DNA of 64,000 nucleotides from Nereida ignava (GTDB taxonomy: Bacteria > Pseudomonadota > Alphaproteobacteria > Rhodobacterales > Rhodobacteraceae): assembly GCF_001049735.1 (NCBI RefSeq), contig NZ_CVPC01000022.1:16005-80004 (forward strand). Direction: 5' to 3'. A model generated the notes under the pieces. It was not told the origin of the DNA, did no database searches, and saw only the letters and a program-made list of their open reading frames with translations. A program made the position numbers and the translations under genes. Below, piece after piece: positions 1-10,166 of this stretch. Position 1 is the stretch's first letter. Each line of letters opens with the position of its first letter.

Positions 1-802
1 CACGACGTAAAACTGCCAAAAGCTGAGGCATGTCGTGACCATTAACCGGCCCGATGTATGTAAAGCCCAATTGCTCAAACAAGGAACTCCCACCCCCTTG
101 GCCAGTTACTAATTCACGCGCACGGCGCGCGCCGTCTCGCATGGGCTGGGGTAGCGACGCTTCAAAAGCTTCGCCCATATCTTTGAACAGCTCAAAGGGC
201 GTCCCATTGAGTTGATTGAGATATGCGGACATCGCCCCTACGGGCGGCGCAATGCTCATGTCGTTATCGTTGAGGATCACAAACATCCGGCGCTTTTCAT
301 GCCCCGCGTTGTTCATCGCTTCATACGCCATGCCAGCACTGATAGAGCCGTCACCAATCACCGCAATCGCATCACCCGTTGGCATGCCAAGGTCACGACC
401 TGTAGCAAAGCCTAACGCCGCTGAAATCGATGTAGAACTATGCGCGGCACCAAAAGGATCATACTCAGACTCTGCGCGTTTGGTGAAGCCGGATAGCCCA
501 CCTTCCTGACGAAGCGTGCGGATACGATCCCTGCGCGCTGTAAGAATTTTATGGGGATAGCACTGATGCCCTACGTCCCAGACAAGTTTGTCGTAAGGGG
601 CGTTGAAAACCGCATGAAGCGCTACAGTCAGCTCTACCACACCAAGGGAGCTGCCCAAATGACCGCCTGTCTCTGACACGGCTGAAATGACCTCGGCTCG
701 GACTTCGTCTGCTACATGTCGCAAAGCATCATCGGTCAGCCCCTTTAAATCAGCGGGCGTAGTGATGCGGTCAAGATGCGGGGTCAACGGACGGTCAGTC
801 AT
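1..802 (-). CDS. dxs: 1-deoxy-D-xylulose-5-phosphate synthase, partial (C-terminus beyond window)
   Basis: This is the N-terminal part of DXS, which condenses pyruvate and glyceraldehyde-3-phosphate with TPP in the first step of the MEP isoprenoid pathway. Read from 802 downwards it begins [13 protein letters not shown], then shows the family motif GGHLGSSLG and the TPP-binding stretch [18 protein letters not shown] followed by NDNDMSI. About 267 residues are present out of roughly 640 usual. A strong Shine-Dalgarno GGGAGGATCC precedes the ATG. It lies downstream of pufX behind a terminator; dxs next to the puf operon is also known in Rhodobacter. It would supply isoprenoid precursor for phytyl and carotenoid synthesis. 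Confidence 0.95.
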   Translation of the reverse strand, partial: MTDRPLTPHLDRITTPADLKGLTDDALRHVADEVRAEVISAVSETGGHLGSSLGVVELTVALHAVFNAPYDKLVWDVGHQCYPHKILTARRDRIRTLRQEGGLSGFTKRAESEYDPFGAAHSSTSISAALGFATGRDLGMPTGDAIAVIGDGSISAGMAYEAMNNAGHEKRRMFVILNDNDMSIAPPVGAMSAYLNQLNGTPFELFKDMGEAFEASLPQPMRDGARRARELVTGQGGGSSLFEQLGFTYIGPVNGHDMPQLLAVLRR

Positions 803-824
803 GGCGGATCCTCCCAGATCAGAA

Positions 825-860
825 ATAAAAAAGCGCCGCACCGGTTACCCGATGCGACGC
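825..860 (-). terminator. Rho-independent terminator of the puf operon
   Basis: On the minus strand a 12-bp stem (GCGTCGCATCGG / CCGGTGCGGCGC, two G-U pairs) closes a GTAA loop and is followed at once by TTTTTTATTT. It ends the puf transcript just before dxs. Confidence 0.85.
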
Positions 861-864
861 CAGT

Positions 865-977
865 TTCCTGTAGCCAACAGGAAGGGAACCGGGGTGTGGA
901 GACCCCGATACCAGATCCACCGGGAAGGAAGGATCTGATGGCTTGTGATCAGGGCGCGCGCATAACAGCAGCGCCCT
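865..977 (-). ncRNA. Structured puf 3' UTR, candidate PcrX-like sRNA
   Basis: Between the pufX stop and the terminator the minus-strand transcript can form four further stem-loops: 951-977 (7 bp, AGGGCGC/GCGCCCT), 912-937 (7 bp, CAGATCC/GGATCTG), 890-907 (6 bp, CGGGGT/ACCCCG) and 865-883 (7 bp, TTCCTGT/ACAGGAA). With the terminator at 825-860 this gives five consecutive hairpins. In Rhodobacter sphaeroides the sRNA PcrX is processed from the 3' UTR of puf mRNA. The position here matches, but homology is inferred from position and structure only. Confidence 0.45.
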
Positions 978-1040
978 AATCAATCTCGTTTCCCGCAAGG
1001 CGGCGGCGACCCACCTTGAGAAAGTTCACCCAGATGCCGA

Positions 1041-1286
1041 CTAGACGAAAGCTCGGTCGTCGATCAGCTGCTCGTAATGCGAGAAGCTATCTGGAGTTGG
1101 GTCCAGCGCTTCTTTGCTATCCTCGGGCAAGAACGAGCCAAGGAACGCAAGCACATAGACAAACACGATAGGCCCACCGATGACTGCCGCGGCAATAACT
1201 GCGCCGGACAACATCTGACCGAAGATTTCAGACTGCATACGCGCCTTTGAGAAATCTCCACCAAATGGGGGTTTTGGATCTGACAT
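1041..1286 (-). CDS. pufX: PufX-type RC-LH1 core protein
   Basis: Single-span membrane protein of 81 residues directly after pufM. PufX opens the LH1 ring and allows quinone exchange at the reaction centre. The residue pattern around the membrane segment fits the family: an FGQM...GA motif, a GG-containing hydrophobic helix, then LGSFLP and an Asp/Pro-rich tail. The start is the second ATG at 1286: AGGAGG at 1295-1300 is 8 nt from it but only 2 nt from the ATG at 1292. The pufM stop overlaps this ribosome binding site, so translation is probably coupled. Many Roseobacter-group clusters carry pufC here; none is seen. Confidence 0.8.
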   Translation of the reverse strand: MSDPKPPFGGDFSKARMQSEIFGQMLSGAVIAAAVIGGPIVFVYVLAFLGSFLPEDSKEALDPTPDSFSHYEQLIDDRAFV

Positions 1287-1298
1287 ATTCATATCCTC

Positions 1299-2228
1299 CT
1301 AAAAATCTGCAGGTGCGTAATAGTGCAGCTGCGCCCATGCATACCAATCATCCACAACCGTACCGGACAGAAGAATACCGATACCGCCAGTGATGCAGGT
1401 GAGCACCGCAAACCACCACGCCCAACGGTGGATACCTTCCATCGTCGCGTTGAAACCCATGGTCCAGCGCCAGAAAAGACCCGCACGTTCAGATGCAGTT
1501 CCGCGATCGGCGATCTGTTCCAATTCGCGATCACCACCGTAACGGGTCACAGCAAGGATGGTCGCGCCGTGCATCGCAAAGAGCAGGGTCGAGCCATAAA
1601 GGAACACGATCGAAAGTGCGTGGAAAGGGTTATAGAACAGGTTTCCGTGCGTCACTGAGAAGTTCAGCGTCCAATCCAGGTGGCTAAAGATGCCGTAAGG
1701 CACAGCCTCAGACCAGCTTCCCATCAACACAGGACGGATCAGACCCAACACCAAGAACAACCAAATCGCTGCACCAAAGGCCCAGAAGACGTGTTTGCCC
1801 ATCTTGTGTTGCTGCGCCAGAACATATGAGCGTGCCCACCATGTCATGACAGAGACCAGCAAGAAGAAACTGGCGATGATCCACATGCCTCCTTCGGCCA
1901 ATGGCGCGAAGGACAGACCGTACTCAGGTGCAGGCGGCTCAAGCGAGAAGTAGAACAAATCACGCATGAACACGGCTGGGTTGTAGCCTGCTTGAGCCCA
2001 AAAGCTAAAGCCAACCATCAAGAACCAGATCGCGCCAGTTGCCATAGAGATCACACCGAGCGGGCCCAGATAGATCGGACCAAGCTGTGCGTTACCAAAC
2101 CAACCTGCGAGCGTGGAAAACCCTACGGATTTTGTGCGCTCTTCTTGCATGTTGTTTTCGTTGTCCATGCCCCATTCAGGTGGGCCTTGAACCTGCACTT
2201 GGGTGAAAATGTTTTGATACTCAGCCAT
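1299..2228 (-). CDS. pufM: Photosynthetic reaction centre M subunit
   Basis: Five-helix membrane subunit, 309 residues, that pairs with PufL and binds the special pair, bacteriopheophytin, QA and the non-haem iron. Family signatures seen are [11 protein letters not shown], the histidine-bearing [10 protein letters not shown] and [10 protein letters not shown], and the C-terminal segment [15 protein letters not shown]. It overlaps the pufL stop by 8 nt, as is usual in puf operons, and leads directly into pufX. It acts in the cytoplasmic membrane as the core of cyclic electron transfer. Confidence 0.98.
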   Translation of the reverse strand: MAEYQNIFTQVQVQGPPEWGMDNENNMQEERTKSVGFSTLAGWFGNAQLGPIYLGPLGVISMATGAIWFLMVGFSFWAQAGYNPAVFMRDLFYFSLEPPAPEYGLSFAPLAEGGMWIIASFFLLVSVMTWWARSYVLAQQHKMGKHVFWAFGAAIWLFLVLGLIRPVLMGSWSEAVPYGIFSHLDWTLNFSVTHGNLFYNPFHALSIVFLYGSTLLFAMHGATILAVTRYGGDRELEQIADRGTASERAGLFWRWTMGFNATMEGIHRWAWWFAVLTCITGGIGILLSGTVVDDWYAWAQLHYYAPADF

Positions 2229-3069
2229 TTACGCCTCCCTCAATGTCGGCCCAGAAGGGCAGCTCAACGTACCAGTACCACCACTCAGACCACGCATCGA
2301 ACCAGATGGTGCCGGAGATAACGATACAAACCGCCGACCAAAAACCAGCATTCAGTGCCAGCAACAGGCCCAAACGGTGGATGCCTAGCGGCCCAATCGA
2401 ATAGCCAATGAAATCGCGGAAGAACGTATCTTCATGATCAGGTGACAACATTTGCTCGCCCTTTTCAGGGTTGGCTGCTGACAAGATCAACGAACCGTGC
2501 AGCGCAAGCGCAAGCGTGGTTGTGAAGAAGAACGTAATCGCAATCATATGCGCCGGGTTGTAATGGAAGTTACCGTACGCGTAGCCGACGTTGTTAACCC
2601 AATCGAGGTGGCTGAAAATCCCATAAGGGAAGCCGTGACCCCAAGCGCCCATAAGAACAGGACGGATTACAACAAGCGTTACATACGCCAAGATCGCCAT
2701 GCCAAACGCAACAGGGACGTGATAGCCCATGCCAAGTTTGCGACAGATCTCTACCTCGCGCATTGCCCAACTGACAAACGCGCCAATCGCACAGATCGTG
2801 ATGATCTGCCAAAGGCCGCCCTCTGCCAGCGGTGCCATGCCAAGGCCCACTTCTAATTCAGGAGGCTCAATCGAAATGAGCCATGGGTTCCAAGTGTCAC
2901 CCAGTGATGCGCCGTAAAAGATAAGGACTGTGCCGAGCAGCGCGAAAAACGCTCCGGTGACCCCGAAGAAGCCCACATAAAATGGACCAAACCAGAAGTC
3001 GAAGAGATCGCCGCCGATCAATGTCCCTCCGCGGACGCGGTATTTTTTCTCGAAGCTGAGCAATGCCAT
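2221..3069 (-). CDS. pufL: Photosynthetic reaction centre L subunit
   Basis: 282-residue membrane subunit with the standard start [15 protein letters not shown]. Signatures are [13 protein letters not shown], the histidine-bearing [14 protein letters not shown] and LALHGSL, and [12 protein letters not shown] near the C-terminus. It binds bacteriochlorophyll, bacteriopheophytin and QB. The ribosome binding site GGAGATAG lies just upstream. It follows pufA after a stable intercistronic hairpin and overlaps pufM. Confidence 0.98.
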   Translation of the reverse strand: MALLSFEKKYRVRGGTLIGGDLFDFWFGPFYVGFFGVTGAFFALLGTVLIFYGASLGDTWNPWLISIEPPELEVGLGMAPLAEGGLWQIITICAIGAFVSWAMREVEICRKLGMGYHVPVAFGMAILAYVTLVVIRPVLMGAWGHGFPYGIFSHLDWVNNVGYAYGNFHYNPAHMIAITFFFTTTLALALHGSLILSAANPEKGEQMLSPDHEDTFFRDFIGYSIGPLGIHRLGLLLALNAGFWSAVCIVISGTIWFDAWSEWWYWYVELPFWADIEGGVNG

Positions 3070-3145
3070 CTTCTATCTCCGCATTAAGCGGCAGGGTGGC
3101 AGGCGCCACACGAGCCGTCTTTGTTAAACTTAGTTGGTGTATGCG

Positions 3146-3170
3146 GTGGGCGGGGTTCAGGCCCGCCCAC
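3146..3170 (-). promoter_or_regulatory. pufA-pufL intercistronic hairpin
   Basis: A 9-bp perfect GC-rich stem (GTGGGCGGG/CCCGCCCAC) lies between pufA and pufL. In Rhodobacter the equivalent hairpin protects the pufBA message from 3' decay, giving a large excess of LH1 over reaction-centre mRNA. The same role is inferred here from position and structure. Confidence 0.75.
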
Positions 3171-3193
3171 AGCGTTTGCTTAGGTCGGTGCGA

Positions 3194-3358
3194 TTAGCCC
3201 AGGCCATTCTTCGCAGCAGCGATTTCAAACCAGTTGAAACCGTCGGTGCTCAGAAGAACCATGTGGATCATTGCTGCCAACAAGAACAGGAAAACGCCTT
3301 GTGCAACAAACACGCGACGCGGATCAAAGATCATCCAAATTTTGTAGAACTTAGCCAT
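3194..3358 (-). CDS. pufA: LH1 antenna alpha polypeptide
   Basis: 54-residue single-helix antenna protein beginning [15 protein letters not shown], the usual LH1 alpha N-terminus. His32 in [10 protein letters not shown] is the expected bacteriochlorophyll ligand, and the helix is followed by TDGFNWFE. The gene follows pufB by 14 nt, with a good Shine-Dalgarno (AGGAG) in the gap. It assembles with PufB and PufX around the reaction centre. Confidence 0.97.
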   Translation of the reverse strand: MAKFYKIWMIFDPRRVFVAQGVFLFLLAAMIHMVLLSTDGFNWFEIAAAKNGLG

Positions 3359-3372
3359 CTATCAATCGCTCC

Positions 3373-3513
3373 TTAGAACCATGGAAACTGAATGAACGTG
3401 GCAATGTGCGCGACAACTGCAACTGCAACAAACAGCCAAAGGCCGCTCATGTACACCGAGTGAAGCTCTTGAGCCTGCTCATCCGTGAGCCCAGTAAAGG
3501 ACAGGTCAGCCAT
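3373..3513 (-). CDS. pufB: LH1 antenna beta polypeptide
   Basis: 46-residue antenna protein beginning [18 protein letters not shown]. His36 in VVAHIATF is the bacteriochlorophyll ligand, His18 is the conserved cytoplasmic-side histidine, and the protein ends FPWF. GGAGG precedes the ATG. It is the first gene of the structural puf block, downstream of a hairpin-rich leader. Confidence 0.97.
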   Translation of the reverse strand: MADLSFTGLTDEQAQELHSVYMSGLWLFVAVAVVAHIATFIQFPWF

Positions 3514-3723
3514 AGGATATTCCTCCATAACTGATGCCGCGCATCCCCCGCGGCAGGGTTACGACAGGGGCTCATCCCCTGCCACAATCCGTCACCCCGG
3601 GGGCGGGATAACGAACCTCGTGAAGAACCCTTCCACAGTCCTTCCCCCAACGACCCGGCGAATGCCGTTGAGAAAACTTGGTATGGCAAACAGGCTGGCT
3701 GGCCTGCGTGCCGGACCCGGCCC
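3514..3723 (-). promoter_or_regulatory. pufQ-pufB non-coding leader with hairpins
   Basis: 210 bases without a gene. On the transcribed strand two stem-loops stand just before the pufB ribosome binding site: 3565-3581 (6-bp CAGGGG/CCCCTG) and 3536-3554 (6-bp GCCGCG/CGCGGC). In Rhodobacter this interval carries 5' hairpins and RNase processing sites that set pufBA stability. No TGT-N12-ACA operator was seen in it. Confidence 0.5.
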
Positions 3724-3945
3724 TTAGGCCGAGAAAATCATAGGCGTCATGATACGCGCCTGTGACCACGCGCGGGCAAATGGCCCTTTGCGCTGAAAAC
3801 TTTTTGACTTGAGGCTGGCAAGCGCCCAACTCAGACATGCCAGCGGCAATGTCGCCAGCAAAATGACCGCGAAATAAACGGCGAACTCGGTCTGGTTAGA
3901 CTTTGTTTTTGCCGCGCGCGGTGGGTTTGATGTCATGTCCGTCAT
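3724..3945 (-). CDS. pufQ: PufQ, photosynthetic complex and bacteriochlorophyll formation cofactor
   Basis: 73-residue protein with one membrane helix and the family features [10 protein letters not shown] in the helix and GPFARAW...ITPMIF at the C-terminus. PufQ is needed for normal bacteriochlorophyll flow and antenna formation in Rhodobacter; its exact mechanism is unsettled. Its ATG overlaps the bchZ stop (ATGA), so it is translationally coupled to bchZ. About 210 nt separate it from pufB. Confidence 0.88.
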   Translation of the reverse strand: MTDMTSNPPRAAKTKSNQTEFAVYFAVILLATLPLACLSWALASLKSKSFQRKGPFARAWSQARIMTPMIFSA

Positions 3946-5420
3946 GCAGACTCTCCTTGTTGTGCTTGGCGCTGCTGTGGCGCCAGAGCTTCAACCGTCG
4001 CTGTGCTAACGGTGTCGTGTCCCGCATCGAGCGCTGATTTCTCAGCTGCATCGCGCAGTGTTTTGGCCGCTGAAATGCGGGTCAAAATGGGGTGTGTCGC
4101 AACGATCCGGTCAAGAGCGGCCTGAGCTTCAGGCTCCCATGGGAGATCGCGACGCAAAGAAGTTGGCGTGGCCTCTGCTGCGTCCATCTCTGTGCCAAGT
4201 GGCAGAATATGGAACAGCGCATCAAACAGCCCGTTGCAGACTTCTTGCAAAAGATACGTAGCGCCCGCGTAGCCCATAAAGGGTGTGCCCGTTGCACGGC
4301 GAATAGCAGCACCTGGAAAGCTGGCTGGTATGAATGATGGCGCAGGACCGTGCCCTGATTTCAGCTCGGCAAGATACATCTTCTCGTTGATGCTGCCTAA
4401 AACGATCAGGGGCCGCTTCTGGCCCATCATCGCACGAACTTCGTCATTGTTGGTTTTCTTACCTGCAGTCCGCGCAACAGCAAAAGCGCAAGGCAAGCCA
4501 AGATCGCTTTCAAGGAAATGACGAATGCCGCGGGCATAGGTTTCATTTGCTACAATCGCAAAGCTGGCTGTCGCAAAGAAATCTTGCGTCACAGAACGCC
4601 ACAAATCCCAAACAGGTTTGATCGTCGAATGCTTTTCACGCTCAATGAACGGCTCTGGATCAAGGTCCAGAAGTTCACCCAAAGACCGCAGAAATTTCGT
4701 TGTGCTGTCGATGCCAACGGGTGCCTGCAGATAGGGCTTACCCAAGACTTCGCACAAGCCGCGGCCAAACTCGCGGTACATGCAGACGTTTACATCTGCA
4801 TTCACCAAATCACGCATCTCGGCAACATGCGCCCCGAGCGGCATCACCATGTTTACCTCTGCACCGATGCCCTCAACAAGGCGGCGAATTTCGGCAAGAT
4901 CAGATGGCATATTGAACGTGCCATACATCGGACCCAAAATATTCACACGCGGGGCAGCGCCCTCTTCGCGCTTTTTCTCTTTGGGCATCCGACCTTTGGT
5001 CATGCCAAATTCAGTAAAGATCCACGTCATTGCACGGTCCGCTGCTTCCCATTGATCTTCATCAATCGTGCGCGGCAAAAAGCGTTGAATGTTTGTGCCC
5101 ATAGGCGTGACACCGCCGCCGATCATCTCGGCGATAGAACCTGTGACAACAACGGCAGGCAATGCAGGATCAAGAGTGCCCCACGCACGCTTCATTGCAC
5201 CTTCGGTACCGTCGCGGCCAAGTTCTTCTTCGCCCAAACCCGTCACCACAATTGGCAACTCATGGGGCGGCAGACCATCGGTATAATGCAATACTGAAGT
5301 TACCGGCAGGTTCTCACACCCGACAGGACCATCAATAACACACTGCAGGCCTTTGACTGCGCAGAACGCATAAATAGCGCCCCAGTAGCCCCCTGCTCTA
5401 TCGTGGTCTTGGATCAGCAT
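3942..5420 (-). CDS. bchZ: Chlorophyllide a reductase subunit Z
   Basis: 492-residue nitrogenase-like (NifK-like) catalytic subunit of chlorophyllide a reductase, which reduces ring B of (3-hydroxyethyl- or vinyl-)chlorophyllide a to the bacteriochlorin. The N-terminal [10 protein letters not shown] motif bears a cluster-ligand cysteine, with the family region [19 protein letters not shown] further on. It works with BchY and the BchX iron protein. The start ATG overlaps the bchY stop by 1 nt (TAATG) and the end overlaps pufQ by 4 nt. Confidence 0.97.
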   Translation of the reverse strand: MLIQDHDRAGGYWGAIYAFCAVKGLQCVIDGPVGCENLPVTSVLHYTDGLPPHELPIVVTGLGEEELGRDGTEGAMKRAWGTLDPALPAVVVTGSIAEMIGGGVTPMGTNIQRFLPRTIDEDQWEAADRAMTWIFTEFGMTKGRMPKEKKREEGAAPRVNILGPMYGTFNMPSDLAEIRRLVEGIGAEVNMVMPLGAHVAEMRDLVNADVNVCMYREFGRGLCEVLGKPYLQAPVGIDSTTKFLRSLGELLDLDPEPFIEREKHSTIKPVWDLWRSVTQDFFATASFAIVANETYARGIRHFLESDLGLPCAFAVARTAGKKTNNDEVRAMMGQKRPLIVLGSINEKMYLAELKSGHGPAPSFIPASFPGAAIRRATGTPFMGYAGATYLLQEVCNGLFDALFHILPLGTEMDAAEATPTSLRRDLPWEPEAQAALDRIVATHPILTRISAAKTLRDAAEKSALDAGHDTVSTATVEALAPQQRQAQQGESA

Positions 5421-6985
5421 TACACCATCTCCGCCGCTTTTGCGGCCTTAGCGGCGCGTTCAATTTTCTTAGCGTTCAGTGCGCGGAAGTCTTCGCGCAC
5501 ATTCGGCTTGCCTTCCCAGACACCCGCAGTGTCCCCGTGACCAACGCCTTCAAAGAATGCACGCATGTGATCCATACGGGACTTGTTGCCCATGGCGGCG
5601 GTCACAACATCTTGCAGTGACCCAGCACCCGCTGGCCCCATCAAGGGCCGTGCAGAAATAAGGTTGGTAAAGTACAAAGACGGAATACCCAGTTCTTTGC
5701 CTTTTTGAACAACAGGCGTTGTACCGATTGCCAAATCAGGTTTGATCGCTTCCATTGCGGCGCAATCATCTTCAAGGCTCGCGCGGAATTTGACAGTCGC
5801 ACCTTTGGCTGCAAGCCATTCTGCATCTGCTTTGTTCCAAGCGGTTTTTGGACAAGCCGTGCCAACGTAGGGCACTTCAGCGCCGCTCTCGATGAGCAGA
5901 CGCGCGACCAACAACTCGGAACCCTCATAGCCCGAAACGTTGATAACACCTTTGATCTGCTTTTCGGAAAGGGCCGCTTTAATCGCTGGCAAAAACGCAT
6001 TCTGGGAAGCTGCGACCTGATCCTTTGAAAGACCAAACGCATCACCAATACCTGCAAGCCAATCAGCAGTACCATCAAGACCAACGGGCGCAGAACCCAC
6101 GACCGGACGGCCAGCCGCCTCAAATTCACGCACAGCTGACGTATAAAACGGGTGGATCGCAGCAACCGCGCCACAATCAAGGGCTGCGTAAAGCTCGCGC
6201 CATTCACGGCATGGCACCACAGGGCCAGCCGCCAGACCCATCGGCGCAAGCATCGCGCCAATCATCATTGGATCCGCAGGGAACATTTCACCCAACAAGC
6301 TCACGGTAGGGCGATCATTCTTACCACCCTTCGGCGCAGGCACAGGACCCGCAGCAACTTCTTGGCGTGCATAATTAAGCATCGCACCCGCCAAGACATC
6401 TTTTGCTTCTGCGTGGGTGGGAATACCGAAACCAGGCACATCAATACCGATGATACGCACACCGTTGATCTCGTCTGGTAACAACCGCAGAGGCACACCG
6501 GATGCGGTTGGCACACATAGGTTCGTTACAACAATCGCATCATACTGATCCGGATCTGCCAATTCATGAACACTCTCACGAATGTCCTCAAACAGCTTAC
6601 CAGTGACCAAAGTCTCGGAACTAAATGGCACATATCCAACAGAGCGGCGGGCACCGTAAAAGTGGCTCACAAAGGTCAGGCCGTACACACAACACGCGGA
6701 ACCTGACAGAACGGTCGCTGTGCGGCGCATACGCAAACCAACACGCATTGATCCAAATGCAGGGCACATCGATTGCGGTTTATCATGCGGTCCAACAGGG
6801 TAATCGGCCGCAAACTTTTCAAGTAACTCAGAGTTACCCGCAGCTTTCGCAGCCTCAGCCATTGTGCTGCCTGAATGACACCCAAGCGCATCGCCCACGG
6901 GTGGCACATCGGCACCAGCAGAACGGCCCTCGCCCACTGTCACCTCAGCTTGCGCTGCTGCGTCATATGTGACCTCACCACTCAT
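5420..6985 (-). CDS. bchY: Chlorophyllide a reductase subunit Y
   Basis: 521-residue NifD-like subunit partnering BchZ. The region [14 protein letters not shown] followed by [23 protein letters not shown] carries the cysteines expected to ligate the shared Fe-S cluster. It sits in the order bchX-Y-Z with a 27-nt gap after bchX and a 1-nt overlap with bchZ, as in other purple bacteria. Confidence 0.97.
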   Translation of the reverse strand: MSGEVTYDAAAQAEVTVGEGRSAGADVPPVGDALGCHSGSTMAEAAKAAGNSELLEKFAADYPVGPHDKPQSMCPAFGSMRVGLRMRRTATVLSGSACCVYGLTFVSHFYGARRSVGYVPFSSETLVTGKLFEDIRESVHELADPDQYDAIVVTNLCVPTASGVPLRLLPDEINGVRIIGIDVPGFGIPTHAEAKDVLAGAMLNYARQEVAAGPVPAPKGGKNDRPTVSLLGEMFPADPMMIGAMLAPMGLAAGPVVPCREWRELYAALDCGAVAAIHPFYTSAVREFEAAGRPVVGSAPVGLDGTADWLAGIGDAFGLSKDQVAASQNAFLPAIKAALSEKQIKGVINVSGYEGSELLVARLLIESGAEVPYVGTACPKTAWNKADAEWLAAKGATVKFRASLEDDCAAMEAIKPDLAIGTTPVVQKGKELGIPSLYFTNLISARPLMGPAGAGSLQDVVTAAMGNKSRMDHMRAFFEGVGHGDTAGVWEGKPNVREDFRALNAKKIERAAKAAKAAEMV

Positions 6986-7012
6986 TGAGCGCTGTCCATA
7001 TTTTGGCGACGA

Positions 7013-8014
7013 TCAAACATCGTCATAAACCACTTCAAGGCTGACTTTCGTACCAGCGTGCTTGCCGCGCATGTCTTCATCAGTTGCAGGCTCAAGCACT
7101 ACATCACCGCCGGTTTCGGAGGCGTCAAACAGACCCAACAACCCATCTTGGTCAAGCGGCGCTGGACGTACAGGTGGTGCAGTCGCAACTGCATCACCAA
7201 GACCTGCAAACAAATCACCCCATTGGGATTTCGACGTGCCAACAATTTGGTAGTTTGCCGATTTCTTACGCAGATCATCGTCTTGCGGAATGGCCGCAAG
7301 CACAGGAATATCTACAGCCTCAGCAAATGCTGCTGCTTCGCCCGTGCCGTCATCTTTGTTGATAACGAGGCCTGCGACACCGACGTTGCCGCCAAGCTTG
7401 CGGAAGTATTCAACCGCAGAGCAAACGTTGTTCGCCACATAAAGTGACTGCAAATCATTAGACGCAACAAGGATAACTTTCTGAGCCATGTCGCGGGCAA
7501 TTGGCAAACCGAAGCCACCACAAACAACGTCGCCCAAGAAATCTAACAAGACATAATCAAAGTCCCAGTCGTGAAAGCCTAGCTTTTCCAACAACTCAAA
7601 CCCGTGGATAATCCCGCGACCACCACACCCACGGCCAACTTCAGGGCCGCCAAGTTCCATCGCAAAAACACCGCCACGCTTAAAGCAAACATCACCGATT
7701 TTTACTTCTTCGCCAGCCAGCTTTTTCTTTGTGGAAGTCTCAATAATCGTTGGGCACGCTTTGCCACCAAAAAGTAGGGACGTCGTATCAGACTTTGGAT
7801 CACAGCCAATTAACAGAACGCGCTTGCCTTGCTCGGCCATCATGTGGCTGAGGTTAGCAAGTGTGAAGGATTTACCGATACCGCCCTTGCCGTAGATCGC
7901 AATGATCTGCGTTTTACTTGTAGGCTCTTCAGCAATGATATCCGCCAGATCCTCGTGTGCTTCGTCACGCAAACGCTGGTCGAAATCTTTTAGGTTCGGC
8001 ACTTCGTCTTTCAT
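7013..8014 (-). CDS. bchX: Chlorophyllide a reductase iron protein X
   Basis: 333-residue NifH-like ATPase that delivers electrons to BchYZ. It has the P-loop YGKGGIGKS, the switch segment [10 protein letters not shown], and the cluster cysteines in GRGCGGRG and GDVVCGGFG. The start is taken at 8014 ([11 protein letters not shown]) because its ATG overlaps the bchC stop as ATGA; an upstream in-frame ATG at 8050 would lie inside bchC. Confidence 0.96.
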   Translation of the reverse strand: MKDEVPNLKDFDQRLRDEAHEDLADIIAEEPTSKTQIIAIYGKGGIGKSFTLANLSHMMAEQGKRVLLIGCDPKSDTTSLLFGGKACPTIIETSTKKKLAGEEVKIGDVCFKRGGVFAMELGGPEVGRGCGGRGIIHGFELLEKLGFHDWDFDYVLLDFLGDVVCGGFGLPIARDMAQKVILVASNDLQSLYVANNVCSAVEYFRKLGGNVGVAGLVINKDDGTGEAAAFAEAVDIPVLAAIPQDDDLRKKSANYQIVGTSKSQWGDLFAGLGDAVATAPPVRPAPLDQDGLLGLFDASETGGDVVLEPATDEDMRGKHAGTKVSLEVVYDDV

Positions 8015-8952
8015 GCTGCTGCACTCCAGTTGAGGATCATTTTCAAACAAGAAGGATCCGTGAAAGCTTGTTCATACGCATCAGTCGCCTCAGCGGCCGT
8101 GCGTTCGTGGGTAATCAGTCCGTCCAAAGACAGCGCGCCACTTTCAACAAGTGCACGCGTGGCCATCAGATCATCTGCGTTCCATTCTGCTGCGATCCGC
8201 AAACGCGCCTCCTTCATGAAAGCGGGCGGAAATGCGAAAGAGAGCGGGTCTTGGTAAAATCCAGCGAGCACGATCTCGCCACCACGGGAAATACGACCGA
8301 TCAAATCATTGATCAGATCAGCGTGACCTGACGCGTCATAAATGGCGCGGTAATCTTTGCGGGCGTCAGCATCTGGATGCACCACCTGATAGCCTTGGGC
8401 ACCCGCCATACGGTCGGGATCAATTTCCCAAACAGTTGGCGCTGGACCACCCGCAGCTACCGTAAGGCGTGCAAGAAGTCGGCCTAAAGTGCCGTGACCA
8501 ACAATCAAATCGGGCAATGCTTTATCAACACCTGCCATCGCGTGACGCGCTGTTGCCGCCAATGCCAGTAAAGCACCCTGCGCACCAAATCCGCGATCAA
8601 TACGGGTTACCCGTGAGGCGTCGCTAACAAGAATTTCAGCAGAGCCACCAAACAGGCCAAATGCATCTTCATAACAGTTAGCACCGGGAACAAAGACGTG
8701 CTCACCAACACTATAGCCTGAGTTAGAGCCTGCTTCGACAACTTCGCCGGCGGCCTCATATCCGGGAACAAGCGGGTATCCCATACCGGGGAATGGGGGC
8801 ATCGCACCGGACCAGAACAGCTTTTCGGTACCCGTGGAAATGCCCGAGTGAGCAACCTGCACCACAACGTCATTCGCTGCCGGCGCTTTAAGCGCGACTT
8901 TGGCAAGCCCAAGGTCCTTTGGACCTTTCAATATGACTGCGGATGCTTCCAC
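8011..8952 (-). CDS. bchC: 3-hydroxyethyl bacteriochlorophyllide a dehydrogenase
   Basis: 313-residue zinc-type alcohol dehydrogenase relative that oxidises the C3 hydroxyethyl group to acetyl, completing bacteriochlorophyllide a. The GxE region ([14 protein letters not shown]), a nucleotide-binding fold around [13 protein letters not shown], and gene order crtF-bchC-bchX support the call. It has its own promoter with two PpsR-type operators in the gap behind crtF, so bchCXYZ can be transcribed independently of crtEF. Confidence 0.96.
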   Translation of the reverse strand: MEASAVILKGPKDLGLAKVALKAPAANDVVVQVAHSGISTGTEKLFWSGAMPPFPGMGYPLVPGYEAAGEVVEAGSNSGYSVGEHVFVPGANCYEDAFGLFGGSAEILVSDASRVTRIDRGFGAQGALLALAATARHAMAGVDKALPDLIVGHGTLGRLLARLTVAAGGPAPTVWEIDPDRMAGAQGYQVVHPDADARKDYRAIYDASGHADLINDLIGRISRGGEIVLAGFYQDPLSFAFPPAFMKEARLRIAAEWNADDLMATRALVESGALSLDGLITHERTAAEATDAYEQAFTDPSCLKMILNWSAAA

Positions 8953-9017
8953 GTTTCCTCCCTCATCTACGTATTTGCATGTGTGAAGAAAGACTCAGCA
9001 CAGCGTTACGCTTAGTT

Positions 9018-9061
9018 TGTCATTCTAAACTGACACACCAATGTGTCAATTAAATTAGACA
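9018..9061 (-). promoter_or_regulatory. bchC promoter with two PpsR/CrtJ operators
   Basis: Two perfect TGT-N12-ACA palindromes lie at 9018-9035 and 9044-9061. Reading the minus strand, TTGACA (9049-9044), 16 bp, then TAGAAT (9027-9022) forms a good sigma70-type promoter. One operator covers the -35 and the other covers the -10. Repression by PpsR under oxygen or light is the expected consequence. Confidence 0.85.
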
Positions 9062-9080
9062 GTTTTCTGAAATTCTCTTG

Positions 9081-10166
9081 TCAACGAGGTCTGACAGCCT
9101 CGACAACGCTGGTCACAAAAGGCCGCGGCGCGCGCGGGATGCGAACACCCTCAAAGCCAGCATCCGTACAAAGTTGAGCGATTTCCTCAGCAGATCGCGC
9201 GCGGCCCGTCTGCATGGCCATGCAGTAAAACGCAAAATATGCATTTCCTGGGCCGTGCGGGACCACACCACCCGTCATAGGTTCTGAGATGATAAGGCGC
9301 CCACCAGCTGGCAAAGCAGTGTAAGCTTTGGCCAACAAATCACGCACTGTCTCATCACTGTGATCATAAAGAACTCGGATCAGAGAAATTGCATCGGCAC
9401 CTTCGGGCAGCGAGTCGGTCTTGAAACTACCCGATGTCAGCTCAACACCGTCTCCCAAACGCGTATGCGCCTGAGGGGCCACATCTGGTAAATCAAACAG
9501 GCGCAAAGACAGCTTAGGAGCGGCCTTTTGCACGGCAGACAAAAAGGCCCCTGATCCACCGCCCACATCCATCAAGCGCGTGACCCCGCCAAGATTAATC
9601 ATGCGCAGCGTATCTTCCGCGACCAAACCCTGACTATCAGCCATGAGGTCGGAATACGTTTTGGCCTGCTCTGCTGGCATTTCACCGCCAAATACGTAAG
9701 GCCAAAAATTTGCCAATTCCGTCTCTGTTTCACCGCGAAGCAAAGCAACGGGGTCTGTCAGGTCTCGGTAAAACACATCATGATGGCGGATCATCGCCTC
9801 AAGGCCTGGCACCCCAATAAGAGCTGCACCACGACGCGCCAGCTCATACGCGCCCTTGCGCTTTTGAACTAACTTTAGAGCCTGTGCTGCCTGTAACAGC
9901 GCCTCCATTTTGCGTTCTTCAATGCCGTGCATTGCCCCCAACGCGCGCGATGATCGGGGCGCTGCCTTTAAGGTTTGAGGAATATCGAGGGTTACCAAGG
10001 CATACAAAACCTGACTGTAGACAAACCCTGATACCAGATCGAAAAGCGCCTCACCCTCACGGCGCGCCACAGCCCGCGTAAAAGGAAAACGCGCAGCCCA
10101 CTTTTGAAAACCACGGCTCGCAATAAGGCGGGTGGTCCAACGTGTCTTCAATACAGCTTCCGTCAT
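9081..10166 (-). CDS. crtF: Demethylspheroidene / hydroxyneurosporene O-methyltransferase
   Basis: 361-residue SAM-dependent O-methyltransferase that methylates the C1 hydroxyl in the spheroidene pathway. It has the plant-OMT-like fold with SAM motif [12 protein letters not shown] and the later [10 protein letters not shown]. The gene abuts crtE exactly, with the crtE TAA followed directly by the crtF ATG. Order crtE-crtF-bchC is the classic superoperon. Confidence 0.96.
   Translation of the reverse strand: MTEAVLKTRWTTRLIASRGFQKWAARFPFTRAVARREGEALFDLVSGFVYSQVLYALVTLDIPQTLKAAPRSSRALGAMHGIEERKMEALLQAAQALKLVQKRKGAYELARRGAALIGVPGLEAMIRHHDVFYRDLTDPVALLRGETETELANFWPYVFGGEMPAEQAKTYSDLMADSQGLVAEDTLRMINLGGVTRLMDVGGGSGAFLSAVQKAAPKLSLRLFDLPDVAPQAHTRLGDGVELTSGSFKTDSLPEGADAISLIRVLYDHSDETVRDLLAKAYTALPAGGRLIISEPMTGGVVPHGPGNAYFAFYCMAMQTGRARSAEEIAQLCTDAGFEGVRIPRAPRPFVTSVVEAVRPR

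Noticed and set aside
976..1029. Short GTG-initiated frame (17 codons) after pufX
   Set aside because: Ends within the first puf 3' hairpin and has no ribosome binding site. A protein-like appearance (arginine-rich) is not enough to call a gene.
4518..5297. 259-codon open frame on the plus strand opposite bchZ
   Set aside because: It lies wholly antisense to a well-conserved gene, has no ribosome binding site and its translation resembles no family. It is a by-product of bchZ codon use.
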